A stretch of DNA of 64,000 nt, taken from positions 7,941-71,940 of the forward strand of contig DCBA01000124.1 of the NCBI GenBank assembly GCA_002313255.1. The letters run 5' to 3'. Position numbers and translations under genes: made by a program. The notes under the pieces were generated by a model. That model did not search any database. It was given only the letters and a program-made list of their open reading frames with translations, and was not told the origin of the DNA. Shown here one piece after another: positions 8,479 to 18,481 of this stretch. This stretch comes from Gammaproteobacteria bacterium UBA1119. GTDB taxonomy: Bacteria > Pseudomonadota > Gammaproteobacteria > Pseudomonadales > Azotimanducaceae. Positions within the stretch are counted from its first letter, which is position 1. Each line of letters starts with the position of its first letter.

Positions 8479-9384
8479 TTACGCTGGATTCAGCCATGCG
8501 GCGCCGCGTGCGCCGCTTGCATCGCCATGTTCAGCCGGCACGATTTGAGTAGTGCCTTCCGAAGTGAAGGCGTATTCAGCCACTTTGACTGGCAAGTCGC
8601 GATACAGGTAATTCGAATTAGAGATACCTCCTCCGCAAACAATTATGTCGGGATCGATCACATTAATTATCTGGGCCAAGGTTCGCGCCAACATTGAGGT
8701 ATACAAAGCGTACGAACGTTCGCCGAACTCGGAGCCCGCAACCGTATCCGCTTCGCGGTTTTCACCGGTCAACAGACGATGCGTCAATGAAAGTCCTGGC
8801 CCGGACAAAAAGGTTTCGACACAGTTGACCCGACCGCAATAACATTCTCGATCCGGAAGATCTGCCTCCGCAGAAGTCCCATGGCGGTCGGAACGGAAGT
8901 AGGGCAAGGGTGTATGGCCCCACTCGCCACTCAGTCGGTTCGGGCCAACAAGAAGTCGGCCATTCATTACCCAGCCACCTCCGACGCCAGTACCTAGAAT
9001 GATGCCGAAGACACATTGACTTTCTCGACCCGCACCCGCCACAGCTTCCGATAAAGCAAAACAATCGGCATCGTTTGCAATTCGAACAGGCCGACTCAAC
9101 GACTTAATCAGATCGTCCAGCAAGGGGCGTCCGTTAAGCCAAGTTGAATTACAATTTTTCATCACAGACCGGTTGGAAATCCAGGCTCCAGGCGTGCCGA
9201 TTCCAACCGGGCATTTGATACCCGCTTCATCATCGAGTTCTCGAACAAGTTCCGAAATTGTTTGAACGGTTTGATCGTATTGTTCTCTAGGCACGGCCAG
9301 TCGAATCACTTCTGCGACGTTGCCCTCACGATCCATCAAGATTCCTTCAATCTTAGTACCACCTAGGTCAATTCCTATACGCAT
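8479..9384 (-). CDS. ROK family sugar kinase, Mak/fructokinase-like
   Basis: A 301-residue ROK kinase. The N-terminal MRIGIDLGGTKIEG is the ATP phosphate-binding motif, DADCFALSEA holds the catalytic Asp, LGTGVGGG is the second phosphate motif, and GEWGHTPLPYF plus CYCGRVNCVETFLSG is the zinc-binding ROK signature. Details resemble E. coli Mak (fructokinase) more than NagK, but substrate cannot be fixed from sequence. The ATG at 9382-9384 lies two bases after the ampD stop, so ampD and this gene form an operon. A role with amino sugars released by cell-wall recycling is possible and is inference. Confidence 0.88.
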   Translation of the reverse strand: MRIGIDLGGTKIEGILMDREGNVAEVIRLAVPREQYDQTVQTISELVRELDDEAGIKCPVGIGTPGAWISNRSVMKNCNSTWLNGRPLLDDLIKSLSRPVRIANDADCFALSEAVAGAGRESQCVFGIILGTGVGGGWVMNGRLLVGPNRLSGEWGHTPLPYFRSDRHGTSAEADLPDRECYCGRVNCVETFLSGPGLSLTHRLLTGENREADTVAGSEFGERSYALYTSMLARTLAQIINVIDPDIIVCGGGISNSNYLYRDLPVKVAEYAFTSEGTTQIVPAEHGDASGARGAAWLNPA

Positions 9385-9386
9385 CG

Positions 9387-9944
9387 TCAGCTCGAATGTC
9401 TCACCACTTCTGTATAGATCCGCTCCCATTCAAACTCCGTACCGGGATCTTTCTTACGCAAGGGTGCAATTTCCTGGTGACCAACAATTCGGCCAAGCGA
9501 GAGCGCGGGGTATTTGGCAATGAGCGCCCGCAAAATGACGGCGAGTTTGCGGTACTGAGAATTCGTATATTTGCTGCGATCCGTCCCTTCTAGTTCGATT
9601 CCAACGGAAAAATCGTTACACGCCAATCGTGATCCAAAAGAAGAAACCCCCGCGTGCCATGCCCTTCGATTGAAGGGTGCAAACTGGATCACCAGACCGC
9701 GTCGGGTAATATATATGTGCGGCGAGACTTTCATCCCTTCCAACGATTGAAGTTGAGGATGGTCATCCAAATTTAGCTCATTACAAAAAAAAGCAGGCAC
9801 CAGATTGGCTCCGAACACGCCCGCTGGAAGGGATATCGAGTGAATTACCACGAGTGTAATCGCGGCACCCGTGGGTCGATCATCGCAATTGATCGATGGT
9901 TTCCGAGTAACTCTCGATAACCAGTGATCGATGGTTACAACCAC
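9387..9944 (-). CDS. ampD: 1,6-anhydro-N-acetylmuramyl-L-alanine amidase AmpD
   Basis: A 185-residue cytoplasmic zinc amidase that cuts the peptide from 1,6-anhydroMurNAc in peptidoglycan recycling and thereby lowers AmpR-type inducers. Motifs: VVIHSISLPAGVFG (first zinc His), VSPHIYITRRG, AWHAGVSSFG, FSVGIELEGTD with the catalytic Glu, and GHQEIAPLRKKDPG with the second His and Asp ligands. Start is GTG at 9942-9944. It is divergent from nadC with only 36 bp between, a familiar gammaproteobacterial pair, and heads an operon with the ROK kinase. Confidence 0.95.
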   Translation of the reverse strand: MVVTIDHWLSRVTRKPSINCDDRPTGAAITLVVIHSISLPAGVFGANLVPAFFCNELNLDDHPQLQSLEGMKVSPHIYITRRGLVIQFAPFNRRAWHAGVSSFGSRLACNDFSVGIELEGTDRSKYTNSQYRKLAVILRALIAKYPALSLGRIVGHQEIAPLRKKDPGTEFEWERIYTEVVRHSS

Positions 9945-9980
9945 GTCTACGCGACTCTTCGATTTCGCTGAAATGACATA

Positions 9981-10853
9981 ATGACGACTATGGATCCATC
10001 ACCCCTATCGGTCAACGAGGCCTTCTTCGACGAGGTTCGTCGCAACGTCCGAGCCGCTATCGTCGAAGACGTTGGTTCGGGCGACATTAACGCGGCGTTG
10101 ATTTCAACGGATCAACTTGCCACGGCGCATCTGATTACTCGAACCGCAGGCGTATTCTGTGGTCAACCCTGGGCTGACGAAACCTGTCAGCAAATTGACA
10201 CATCAATTACCCTCGAATGGCTAGTGCACGATGGCCAAAGCGTAACACCGGGCGATGCCCTGTTAGTTGCACATGGACCCGCACGAAGCTTGCTGACTTG
10301 TGAACGAATCATGTTGAACTTTATTCAACTACTCTCGGGAACAGCAACCGCCGCAAGCCAGTATGTGGAAGCGATTTCGGAAACCAGCGCTAAGATTCTA
10401 GACACCCGTAAGACTGTGCCCGGCCTTCGGATAGCCCAGAAATATGCGGTTGCGGTTGCAGGCGCGAAAAATCACAGATTGGGACTATTTGATGCGTACC
10501 TGATTAAAGAAAATCACATCGCCGCGGCCGGCGGGATCACCGAGAGTGTCGACGTTGCGCGACGACAAAACCCCCATATCAAAATCGAAGTTGAAGTCGA
10601 GACGATTTCCCAATTGGTGGAGGCAATCGAAGCAGCCGTCGACATGGCATTGCTGGACAACTTCTCAATGGAAAAGCTTCACGAAGCGGTAACACTTAGT
10701 GACGGAAACATACAACTCGAAGCATCCGGTGGTATCACACTCGAAAACGTAGTCTCGATCGCCCAAACAGGAGTGAACTATATTTCAGTCGGCGAGATAA
10801 CAAAAAATATCGAGCCGATGGATCTCTCTTTACGTTTCGAGCCCGAAAAATAA
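9981..10853 (+). CDS. nadC: Nicotinate-nucleotide pyrophosphorylase (carboxylating)
   Basis: A 290-residue quinolinate phosphoribosyltransferase, making nicotinate mononucleotide from quinolinate and PRPP in de novo NAD synthesis. Family motifs are EDVGSGDINAALI near the N-terminus, NFIQLLSGTAT, LDTRKTVPGLR, KNHRLGLFDAYLIKENHI, the EVE motif in IEVEVET and LEASGGI near the C-terminus. Full length. Start may be the ATG at 9981 or the in-frame ATG at 9990; neither has a strong ribosome site. nadA and nadB are not in the window. Confidence 0.96.
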   Translation: MTTMDPSPLSVNEAFFDEVRRNVRAAIVEDVGSGDINAALISTDQLATAHLITRTAGVFCGQPWADETCQQIDTSITLEWLVHDGQSVTPGDALLVAHGPARSLLTCERIMLNFIQLLSGTATAASQYVEAISETSAKILDTRKTVPGLRIAQKYAVAVAGAKNHRLGLFDAYLIKENHIAAAGGITESVDVARRQNPHIKIEVEVETISQLVEAIEAAVDMALLDNFSMEKLHEAVTLSDGNIQLEASGGITLENVVSIAQTGVNYISVGEITKNIEPMDLSLRFEPEK

Positions 10854-10918
10854 ACTCAAAGTCCCTAATGAAAACCATACATGTCTCTTCATGCATTGAT
10901 TCTCGACCACACCAAGAT

Positions 10919-10952
10919 CCAATGGCTTTGAAAATATTTACGAAGCCATTGG
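10919..10952. terminator. Possible bidirectional terminator hairpin
   Basis: A perfect 10-bp inverted repeat (CCAATGGCTT and AAGCCATTGG) with a 14-base AT-rich loop lies between convergent nadC and the H-NS-like gene. No long T-run follows on either strand, so intrinsic termination is uncertain, but the position and perfect stem argue for a shared transcript end. Confidence 0.45.
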
Positions 10953-10966
10953 CGCTTTAGGCGACG

Positions 10967-11308
10967 TTATAAGATCTTATACTGAGACAGAGTCTTGAAC
11001 TTAATGACGTCTACTCCGTCCTTCTCACAGATCTTAACGACCCATCCTGGAGCCCGACCACGACCCGTCCATGTATTGTTCCCGGACTTGTAAACTGGTT
11101 TTACTTTGCGCTTTCTACGAGCAACGGCAGGCCTTTTAGAAGGGTTACGCGTCGCATAAAGATCATCCAACGTCACGTCCTCGTTCTTTAATATCGTATC
11201 TACTTTTGCTTTAACTCGATCCAGTCTTTTCTGTCGCTTTTCTATTTCAGATTTCGCGTCACGGATAAGAGCTTGAAGCTCGGATACTGAAAGTTTTTTA
11301 GCAGCCAT
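10967..11308 (-). CDS. H-NS family nucleoid-associated protein
   Basis: A 113-residue DNA-binding protein of the H-NS family. The N-terminal half (residues 5-55) is a charged helical oligomerisation region; a basic linker (SKRPAVARRKRKVKP) follows; the C-terminal DNA-binding motif is TWTGRGRAPGWV, matching the TWTGRGRxPxW core that contacts the AT minor groove. H-NS proteins silence AT-rich and horizontally acquired DNA. The ATG at 11306-11308 with AGAGGG upstream is chosen over a start 21 bases earlier. It lies next to an AT-rich intergenic pocket, possible autoregulation. Confidence 0.9.
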   Translation of the reverse strand: MAAKKLSVSELQALIRDAKSEIEKRQKRLDRVKAKVDTILKNEDVTLDDLYATRNPSKRPAVARRKRKVKPVYKSGNNTWTGRGRAPGWVVKICEKDGVDVIKFKTLSQYKIL

Positions 11309-11677
11309 AATCCCTCTTACTATTCCCATTTCAAGAAATTATAATAAAGTTACATAATGAAACTGGGTTTGTAAACACCCTTATATAAATAATCTAGTGT
11401 TTAACAACAATAAGAGACAGGTAAAACGCAGTTTAAAAGTTCCAATTATCAATCTAATTTATTGTCCGATCTGCAGAATACTTAACCGTCATCGTTAACC
11501 TTATATTCATGACAGCAGCGCGCGACCAGACAATTCAAACGGTCTTCTGAGCTGTTTATATCAATTTGATAAGACAGGATATTTTCGGTGTAACGAATAA
11601 TCCGCCGTAACCGCGCGATAGACGTATTCATCCATAAAATGCATTGTGTTTGACGGCTCTGCGTTCGCGTTGACAGC
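11309..11677. other. AT-rich intergenic region upstream of the H-NS-like gene
   Basis: About 370 bp without a supportable gene between the H-NS-like gene and tRNA-Thr. It is clearly richer in A+T than the surrounding coding DNA, especially 11309-11480. On the minus strand a TATAAT (11338-11343) lies 30 bp before the H-NS-like start and is a plausible -10 element; no good -35 is visible at the right distance. The AT-rich, curved-looking DNA is the type of target H-NS proteins bind. Nothing else recognised. Confidence 0.5.
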
Positions 11678-11753
<76 letters not shown>

Positions 11754-11766
11754 GCGGGCGGCGCAA

Positions 11767-11795
11767 AGCTTAACGTCTCAACAAGTGTTCCTCAA
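11767..11795 (-). promoter_or_regulatory. Possible tRNA-Thr promoter
   Basis: TTGAGG (11790-11795), a 17-bp spacer and TAAGCT (11767-11772) on the minus strand, 14 bp from the mature tRNA 5' end. The stretch between -10 and the tRNA is a run of G and C, like the GC-rich discriminators of stringently controlled stable-RNA promoters. The rest of 11754-12040 is AT-rich and carries no gene. Confidence 0.4.
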
Positions 11796-12040
11796 TAAAG
11801 AGATTCACGCGGCGGGCGTTCTTTCTTTAAAAAAATTTGACGCCTTCCACTATTAATCATCGGCTTCGACCGTCGTATAAATTAAAGAGTGATTTTTTAC
11901 TTCATCACTTCTGCAAAAAAAGGAAAATAGGACCCAGAAGCTAATAGGACAAATATTCGAATCTTAGAAATCTATATAGCTTCCGTATAACCTATTGGCG
12001 TTATCTTGAAAGTAACCCCATTTTCAGGGAGTGCAAATAT

Positions 12041-12922
12041 TTGTCCGCCAGCGGAATAGAGAATTTAAGCCAAATGCTATCGGTGGACTGGTTGACACTG
12101 CCGTTCGTGGGACTCATCGCTCTGGCGATCGGAAGCTTCCTAAACGTAATCATTTACCGGCTTCCACTAATGCTCGAGCGAAATACTCGCCGAGAAGCCC
12201 AACGAGCGCTCCACATCAACGTTTCAACTGAAACGAAATTTGACCTGGTCCATCCCCGCTCCCACTGCCCTTCTTGCGAAGGCATTATCTCGCCGCGGCA
12301 CAACATCCCATTGATTAGCTGGGTCATTCTAAGAGGCAAGTGCGTTCTCTGTGCAAGTCCAATCTCGGTACGTTATCCCTTGATTGAGAGCATCACGTGC
12401 CTGTTGGCGATCGGAACAATCTCGATATGGGGATATTCAATTGCGGCGTTGCTTTACTTTGTCTTCCTTGCATCTTTATTAACGTTGTTAGTTATCGACA
12501 TCGAAACGACGCTGCTTCCAGATCAAATTACGCTGCCTCTCGTCTGGCTGGGACTTATCGTATCGCACCAGTATGTCGACACTGGCGATTTCCCCAGCCC
12601 CATATCTTCTCTAGTGGGAGCGACCGTCGGCTATACGTCACTGTGGGCCATCAACCAAGTGTTCAAACTAATCCGGGGGCAGAACGGTATGGGCAATGGC
12701 GATTTCAAATTGACAGCCGCACTGGGGGCTTGGCTCGGCTGGCAAGCCCTGCCGACCGTCATACTCGTCGCATCAATATTAGGACTAGCCTATGCTTTGT
12801 TTCTAATCTCCTTGGGCAAATTGTCGGTGAAACAAGCAATTCCTTTCGGGCCCTTTTTAAGTATTGGAGGCTGCGTTACTCTCGCGACTAGCGATTTTTT
12901 TGCGGCTTTCTTCTCCCTTTGA
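12041..12922 (+). CDS. pilD: Type IV prepilin peptidase / N-methyltransferase PilD
   Basis: A 293-residue inner-membrane aspartyl protease that cleaves the leader of type IV prepilins and type II secretion pseudopilins and methylates the new N-terminus. Visible: a first membrane segment ending GSFLNVIIYRLP, a cytoplasmic loop with two CxxC pairs (CPSC and CVLC), several membrane segments, and the two catalytic Asp motifs, VIDIETTLLPD and GMGNGDFKL. The start appears to be TTG at 12041 with AGGGAG about nine bases upstream; an ATG at 12074 is the alternative. Unlike many relatives there is no pilB or pilC upstream. Its stop overlaps coaE (TGATG). Confidence 0.95.
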   Translation: MSASGIENLSQMLSVDWLTLPFVGLIALAIGSFLNVIIYRLPLMLERNTRREAQRALHINVSTETKFDLVHPRSHCPSCEGIISPRHNIPLISWVILRGKCVLCASPISVRYPLIESITCLLAIGTISIWGYSIAALLYFVFLASLLTLLVIDIETTLLPDQITLPLVWLGLIVSHQYVDTGDFPSPISSLVGATVGYTSLWAINQVFKLIRGQNGMGNGDFKLTAALGAWLGWQALPTVILVASILGLAYALFLISLGKLSVKQAIPFGPFLSIGGCVTLATSDFFAAFFSL

Positions 12923-13518
12923 TGTCGAAATTTGTCGTTGCAGTTACCGGAGGGATCGGCAGTGGTAAGACTGTGGTTTCCGATCGCTTTTCAAATCTAG
13001 GAGTAGATGTCATCGACCTCGATACTGCATCTCGTGTAGTCGTTGAACCAGGCACCCAAGCACTTAACGAAATATCCGGCCATTTCGGCGGCGGCGTAGT
13101 CGGATCAGACGCGCATCTCGACAGAAAGGCACTGAGGCAACAAGTGTTCGACAACCCGACAGAGAGACGTTGGTTGGAAAAATTGTTGCACCCTTTGATT
13201 AATGAATGGACGTTGCGGCAGTTACAAGCCGTCCAATCCATATATGCAATAGTTGTTAATCCGCTTCTTAGAGCCCGTGGAGGTTACGTCAACCGCATAC
13301 TCGTGGTTGATGCAGCCGTTGAAGTACAGATCGAGCGTACGATGGAACGAGACAAGGTCGCCAGAAAAGAGGCCCAGGCGATTGTGGATAGCCAGCTCGA
13401 TCGGGCTGGTCGACTGGCGCTCGCCGATGACGTCATCCAGAACGAGGGTTCATTGCTGAGGCTCAATAGCAAGGTGCGAAAACTACATAGTCACTATATA
13501 GAGAGGGCCATTGCCTGA
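12922..13518 (+). CDS. coaE: Dephospho-CoA kinase
   Basis: A 198-residue P-loop kinase catalysing the last step of coenzyme A synthesis, phosphorylation of dephospho-CoA at the 3' hydroxyl. It has the Walker A GGIGSGKT (residues 10-17), the DVIDLDT motif and the LHP motif at about residue 93; the lid region follows [19 protein letters not shown] typical CoaE has IPLL at about residue 105; here the equivalent is VNPLL. The ATG begins in the last base of the pilD stop. yacG follows with overlap, giving the usual pilD-coaE-yacG group. Confidence 0.95.
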   Translation: MSKFVVAVTGGIGSGKTVVSDRFSNLGVDVIDLDTASRVVVEPGTQALNEISGHFGGGVVGSDAHLDRKALRQQVFDNPTERRWLEKLLHPLINEWTLRQLQAVQSIYAIVVNPLLRARGGYVNRILVVDAAVEVQIERTMERDKVARKEAQAIVDSQLDRAGRLALADDVIQNEGSLLRLNSKVRKLHSHYIERAIA

Positions 13519-13708
13519 GAAGACCACCCAGATCGTTCCCTGTCCTACTTGCAAGAAAGTCTTACGTTGGACCGTGGAAAACGAGTTTCGTCCATTTTGT
13601 TCCGAAAGATGCCGGCTGATTGACTTCGGCGCATGGGCAGACGAAAAACATGCGATCCCAGGCGAACGGAACTTTGACGACCTTGGTTCCAGCGACTCGA
13701 ACGACTAA
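13511..13708 (+). CDS. yacG: DNA gyrase inhibitor YacG, zinc-binding
   Basis: A 65-residue zinc protein; E. coli YacG binds the GyrB C-terminus and inhibits gyrase. The four zinc ligands are in CPTC (residues 11-14) and CSERC (30-34), followed by the family motif [17 protein letters not shown]. The start is a TTG at 13511 inside the coaE 3' end, with GAGAGG four to five bases upstream; no ATG is available in frame at the N-terminus. It is convergent with argJ, six bases apart. Confidence 0.93.
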   Translation: MPEKTTQIVPCPTCKKVLRWTVENEFRPFCSERCRLIDFGAWADEKHAIPGERNFDDLGSSDSND

Positions 13709-13714
13709 CGCCGA

Positions 13715-14929
13715 TCAGGAACGATATTCAGCATTAATGCGAATGTATTCGTACGAGAGATCGGATGTCCATATCGTTTCTTGAGAGCTTCCTCGACCAA
13801 GATCAATCGTTATTTCGTATTCGTCTTTAGCCATAACTTCCGCCCCATCCTCTTCGCGATAACTGTCTGAAACCATACCTCCTATCGCCACGCGAACATC
13901 ATTTAAATTGAGCGAAACTCCGTATGGATCCAAATCCCTGATACCTGCTCGACCGATGGCCATGCAGAAACGTCCCCAATTGGGATCGCCGGCAAACAAG
14001 GCTGTTTTGACAAGCGGAGAGTGTGCAACCGTGTATGCAACGCGCATGCATTCCGAAGAATCACGGCCTCCATGCACATGTATGGTAATAAAGCGCGTCG
14101 CCCCTTCGGCATCCCGTATTGTCCGGATCGCCAATTCCCTAACGATCGGAGTTAGGCCACGGAACAACTCGAAATACTCGCGCGACGAATTGTCATGTAT
14201 TGTGTCGTGGTCTCCTGCTCCTGACGCCACCAACACAAAGGAGTCGTTGGTCGAAGTATCCCCATCGACCGTCAAACGGTTAAAGCTTAGTTCTGCGAGA
14301 TCGAGAGTTAATCTTCGGGCAATTTCTGGTGTTATCGACGCGTTCGTGCCGATGAAAGCCAACAACGTCGCCATGTCGGGTCGAATCATTCCTGAACCTT
14401 TGACGATTCCGGTGCCAATCGCTTCACGACCGCCTAATTTAAAGCGATTCGAAAGTCCCTTCGGAATAGTGTCAGTCGTCATAATCGCTGCCGCTGCCTG
14501 GGCCCAATGGTTGGGACTAAGCGCTTGGTGAGCCCGGTCGATACCGGCAAGAATTTTTTCCATCGGTAGAAATTCGCCGATAACTCCCGTCGAGAATGGT
14601 AATACCTCTGTGACATCACACTCTAGAAGCGAAGCCAAGTGTGAGCACGTTTGCATAGCATCGTTGACGCCGCGCTCTCCAGTCGCAGCATTGGCGTTCC
14701 CGCTATTCACAATGAAACCGCGGGCGGGACCGGGACAAGCTGACGCGATTTCGACGGGTGCCGCCCTGTAACTGTTGCGCGTGTACACGCCACCAGCAGT
14801 CGCTCCAGGTTCAAAAGAAAACACTGCAATGTCGTCACGACCGTTATCGCGAATTCTGGCATCCGCTGTGCCTAACCTAATTCCGGGAACCTCTTCAAGT
14901 ACGCCCATAACAGGCAAATTGACAGACAC
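13715..14929 (-). CDS. argJ: Glutamate N-acetyltransferase / amino-acid acetyltransferase ArgJ
   Basis: A 404-residue enzyme that transfers the acetyl group of N-acetylornithine to glutamate, recycling acetyl in arginine synthesis; many members also use acetyl-CoA. Motifs: the FNVNSGNANA-like FIVNSGNANAATGERG, TTDTIPK, and KGSGMIRPDMATLLAF containing the autocatalytic cleavage site with the nucleophilic Thr. NRLTVDGDTSTNDSF and LFAGDPNWGRF are also present. Start GTG at 14927-14929 with GAGGT eight bases upstream. It is downstream of secA on the same strand with a 19-bp gap. Confidence 0.96.
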   Translation of the reverse strand: MSVNLPVMGVLEEVPGIRLGTADARIRDNGRDDIAVFSFEPGATAGGVYTRNSYRAAPVEIASACPGPARGFIVNSGNANAATGERGVNDAMQTCSHLASLLECDVTEVLPFSTGVIGEFLPMEKILAGIDRAHQALSPNHWAQAAAAIMTTDTIPKGLSNRFKLGGREAIGTGIVKGSGMIRPDMATLLAFIGTNASITPEIARRLTLDLAELSFNRLTVDGDTSTNDSFVLVASGAGDHDTIHDNSSREYFELFRGLTPIVRELAIRTIRDAEGATRFITIHVHGGRDSSECMRVAYTVAHSPLVKTALFAGDPNWGRFCMAIGRAGIRDLDPYGVSLNLNDVRVAIGGMVSDSYREEDGAEVMAKDEYEITIDLGRGSSQETIWTSDLSYEYIRINAEYRS

Positions 14930-14948
14930 TTAAATCAACCTCGCGAAG

Positions 14949-17729
14949 CTATGCTGCTCGCCCATGACACTGTTTATATTTTTTACCTGAACCACAGGGG
15001 CACTTTTCATTACGTCCAACCTTGCGATCCTCTCGGACAAACGTTTGTGGCTTGCCTACCGCCATAGGAGCCATTACGTCAGCACCCGAAACGCCCATTT
15101 GATCGAAATTCGCTTCGGCGGCTTCGGAGCCCTGAAATTGCATACGCTTACTATTCTCGACTCGACGCCTCCTCTCCGCGCCGCCAAAATCCTCGCCACG
15201 GTCCAATTCGACGCGAGATAGAATCCGAATCACATCCCGCTTAATGCCGTAAAGCATGTCCTGAAAAAGTTCAAACGCCTCTCGTTTGTATTCTTGCTTA
15301 GGCTGCTTTTGGGCATATGCCCGCAAATGTATTCCTTGGCGGAGATAATCCATCGTCCCTAAATGCTCTTTCCACTTTTGGTCGAGAACGCTGAGCATGA
15401 TTTCCTTCTCGACGCGATTCATATCTAGACCTTCCGATTTCCATGCAAGAACTTTAACCCCATATTCCTCCTGGACTTGTTCGCTAATTCTTCGCCGCAA
15501 ATCGTCTTCAGTGACCTCGTCTTCCGTCTGGACTATTTTCCCCAGGGGCTGGGTGGAGTTGAACTCCGATACCAAAGTCTTTTCCAACTCCGGTATGTCC
15601 CATTGTTCCATTATGCTTTCGGGCGGAATGTGCTCGGAAATTGCTTCGTCCACTATTTCTGTACGAATGTCCTCTAGCATTTCGCGGATATCGTTAGCCT
15701 CCATTAATTCATTTCGTTGTTGGTAGATCACCGTTCGTTGATCGTTTGCAACATCGTCATACTCGAGGAGATTCTTGCGAATATCGAAATTCCGGCCCTC
15801 CACCTTGCGTTGAGCTCGTTCAATCGAGCGATCAAATATAGCCCCTTCGGCTGAGTCGCCCTTCTCGGTATAAGCACGATCTAACATTCCGCGAACCCGA
15901 TCGGCTCCAAAAATTCGAAGCAGGTTGTCTTCCCAAGAAATGAAAAAACGCGAGGATCCGGGATCGCCTTGCCTTCCTGCCCGGCCGCGCAACTGATTGT
16001 CGATCCGGCGGGATTCGTGCCTTTCTGTTCCGATAATGTGCAAGCCTCCCGCGTCGATCACTCTTTCGTGGGTTTCCTTCCACGCAGTTTTGACACTAGT
16101 GACTTCAGAAGGGTCGGGTTCATCACCGAGTTTCTCCACCTCAACCTGCCAGTTACCTCCTAGCACTATATCCGTGCCTCGACCCGCCATGTTGGTAGCA
16201 ATAGTCACGGACCCTGGACGACCCGCTTGGGCAATAATTTCCGCTTCGCTTTCGTGTTGTTTGGCGTTGAGCACATTGTGAGAGACCTTGGCTCGGTCCA
16301 GCTCATGGGAAATCCTTTCAGACGATTCGATCGACGCTGTTCCGACTAGAACGGGTTGATCTGCGTCAACGCTTTTTCGTATTTCGTTTACGATCGCCTC
16401 GAATTTCTCCTCGACAGTTAGATATATGAGGTCCGTCCGGTCCTCACGGATCATGGGAACGTTCGTCGGGATCACTACAACATCTAGGCCGTATATCTGT
16501 TTGAATTCGAAGGCTTCCGTATCCGCGGTCCCCGTCATACCAGCAAGCTTTCCATAAAGCCTGAAATAATTTTGGAAAGTAGTTGAAGCGACCGTTTGGG
16601 TTTCGTTCTGAATCGAGACTCCCTCTTTGGCTTCTATTGCCTGGTGGATACCATCGGACCAACGACGACCAGGTTGAGCACGACCCGTGTGTTCGTCGAC
16701 GATAACGATTTCGTCGTTACGAACCATGTAGTCAATGTCGCGCTTGAATAAAAAATGTGCTTTCAGGGCGGCTTGGACGTGATGTAACAGGCCTAGATTG
16801 GACGCCGCATACAAACTATCACCCTCCCCCAACATCCCGTTGCGTTTTAACTCGTCCTCAACCGCGAGGTGCCCTCGTTCTGTCAATTCCACCTGACGAT
16901 TTTTTTCGTCGACAAAAAAATCACCGGTGTCTTCTATTTCCTCGCCACCCATAATCGCAGGCAATGCGACCTCGACCTGCTCCTGTTGGACCAATTTAGG
17001 TGCGAATTTGTTGATCTTCCGATAGAGATCGGTGCTCTCTTCGGCCGGCCCCGAAATGATTAGAGGCGTTCGTGCTTCGTCAATTAGGATCGAGTCAACC
17101 TCGTCGACAATCGCGAAGCTGAGCTGTCGCTGCAGCCGGTCTTCTTTCCTAAAAGCCATGTTGTCGCGAAGGTAATCGAATCCAAATTCGTTATTGGTCC
17201 CATAGGTAATATCAGCAGCGTACGCCCCACGCTTCGTTTCCATATCTTGACCCGACTGCACCACGCCGACAGTCATGTCGAGCGCTCCATATATCGGACC
17301 CATCCAGTCTGCGTCTCGGCGCGCGAGATAGTCGTTGACGGTAACGATGTGAACGCCGTACCCAGTAAGTGCATTCAAATACGCTGCCAACGTTGCTACT
17401 AACGTTTTCCCTTCCCCGGTACGCATTTCGGCAATCCTGCCCTCGTGCAGCGTTATCCCACCAATAAGTTGAACGTCATAGTGGCGTGTCCCACTCACTC
17501 TTTCTGCAACTTCACGGACACATGCAAATGCTTCCGGCAAGAGGTCGTCCAGCGTTTCACCGTTCTGGTGTCGTTCCCGAAATTCGGCAGTTCGGCACTT
17601 TAAGTCTTGAATCGACGATCCGAGCAAACCAGCGCCTAGCCCGTTGATCCGAGCAACCGTTTTCTCCATTTGCTTGAGTTCCCGGCTATTGCGAGTTCCA
17701 AACAAATTACGGATTAACTGGCCAAACAT
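14949..17729 (-). CDS. secA: Preprotein translocase ATPase SecA
   Basis: A 926-residue motor that drives unfolded preproteins through SecYEG. It has the N-terminal [14 protein letters not shown] start, Walker A region [13 protein letters not shown], the DEAD-box equivalent [19 protein letters not shown], the second NBD with GTASIESSE and [31 protein letters not shown], and a C-terminal SecB/phospholipid-binding zinc motif [14 protein letters not shown]. Full length. It lies downstream of lpxC in the dcw order but is separated by the convergent DciA-like gene, which is divergent from secA with about 200 bp between. Confidence 0.98.
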   Translation of the reverse strand: MFGQLIRNLFGTRNSRELKQMEKTVARINGLGAGLLGSSIQDLKCRTAEFRERHQNGETLDDLLPEAFACVREVAERVSGTRHYDVQLIGGITLHEGRIAEMRTGEGKTLVATLAAYLNALTGYGVHIVTVNDYLARRDADWMGPIYGALDMTVGVVQSGQDMETKRGAYAADITYGTNNEFGFDYLRDNMAFRKEDRLQRQLSFAIVDEVDSILIDEARTPLIISGPAEESTDLYRKINKFAPKLVQQEQVEVALPAIMGGEEIEDTGDFFVDEKNRQVELTERGHLAVEDELKRNGMLGEGDSLYAASNLGLLHHVQAALKAHFLFKRDIDYMVRNDEIVIVDEHTGRAQPGRRWSDGIHQAIEAKEGVSIQNETQTVASTTFQNYFRLYGKLAGMTGTADTEAFEFKQIYGLDVVVIPTNVPMIREDRTDLIYLTVEEKFEAIVNEIRKSVDADQPVLVGTASIESSERISHELDRAKVSHNVLNAKQHESEAEIIAQAGRPGSVTIATNMAGRGTDIVLGGNWQVEVEKLGDEPDPSEVTSVKTAWKETHERVIDAGGLHIIGTERHESRRIDNQLRGRAGRQGDPGSSRFFISWEDNLLRIFGADRVRGMLDRAYTEKGDSAEGAIFDRSIERAQRKVEGRNFDIRKNLLEYDDVANDQRTVIYQQRNELMEANDIREMLEDIRTEIVDEAISEHIPPESIMEQWDIPELEKTLVSEFNSTQPLGKIVQTEDEVTEDDLRRRISEQVQEEYGVKVLAWKSEGLDMNRVEKEIMLSVLDQKWKEHLGTMDYLRQGIHLRAYAQKQPKQEYKREAFELFQDMLYGIKRDVIRILSRVELDRGEDFGGAERRRRVENSKRMQFQGSEAAEANFDQMGVSGADVMAPMAVGKPQTFVREDRKVGRNEKCPCGSGKKYKQCHGRAA

Positions 17730-17927
17730 AACCTTAAGGGGATTGGGAAAACGTTATTTTAACTCGAATCAACGCCGCAACATGGGAATGTCCATAACGT
17801 GCCCAAGGTCCGAACGGTTTCGTCACTTATATCAAGCGCTAGCATTCGACCAAATGTATGTCTTAGATCTATTATGTCTAGATCAAGTAAAGCAAGAAAA
17901 CATTAACCACTCTTGAATCTAGACGCC

Positions 17928-18413
17928 GTGCCTGATAACAAAATAAAAACTCTGTTACGCCGAAGGTTTCATTCCGATAGCTCGAAATCACCCCTCTACC
18001 GACTTGTAAACCGAGCTTTAGACCAAGAACACAAAACAAAAATATTACGATCTATCCTGCCGGCAAACATGGCCCTCCAATTCGAGGTTTCGAATGTTCG
18101 CGGAAACAGATTGACAATTCTCGCGAAAAACGCTTCCTGGGCAACCCGGCTCCGGTTCGACACACCGAGGCTGCTAAATCAACTTTGTCAGCTCCAGGAA
18201 TTTTCGCAAATCGAAGAGATCAAAATTCGTTCTGTGTCATCGCTCGAGCCCTCTGCGACTCAACGTAGCCTCTCGGAGAATATATCGACGCCGGCGCGTG
18301 AACCGCTTGAAGAGCTCGCCGATCGAACCGAACAAGGCGAATTAAAAAGTGCATTACGAAAACTCGCTCAGCACGGACGGACGAATTTATCGGGGCATGA
18401 TCCAAAAGCGTAG
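17928..18413 (+). CDS. DciA-like protein (DUF721)
   Basis: A protein of about 161 residues with a DUF721 domain (roughly residues 20-105: LYRLVNRALDQEH, ILPANMALQFEVSNVRGNRLTILAKNASWATRLRF, LLNQL). DciA-type proteins load or activate the replicative helicase DnaB in bacteria without DnaC; the role here is inferred from the family. The C-terminal part is polar and low in conservation. A GTG at 17928 or an in-frame TTG at 17913 could be the start; neither has a clear ribosome site. Its place between secA and lpxC is common in Gammaproteobacteria. Confidence 0.75.
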   Translation: MPDNKIKTLLRRRFHSDSSKSPLYRLVNRALDQEHKTKILRSILPANMALQFEVSNVRGNRLTILAKNASWATRLRFDTPRLLNQLCQLQEFSQIEEIKIRSVSSLEPSATQRSLSENISTPAREPLEELADRTEQGELKSALRKLAQHGRTNLSGHDPKA

Positions 18414-18481
18414 TCCCGCTTGAACAGGATTCCGGACAACGATTCGCTGGAATCAAATAAAATGGTTTACGAGAAAGAACT

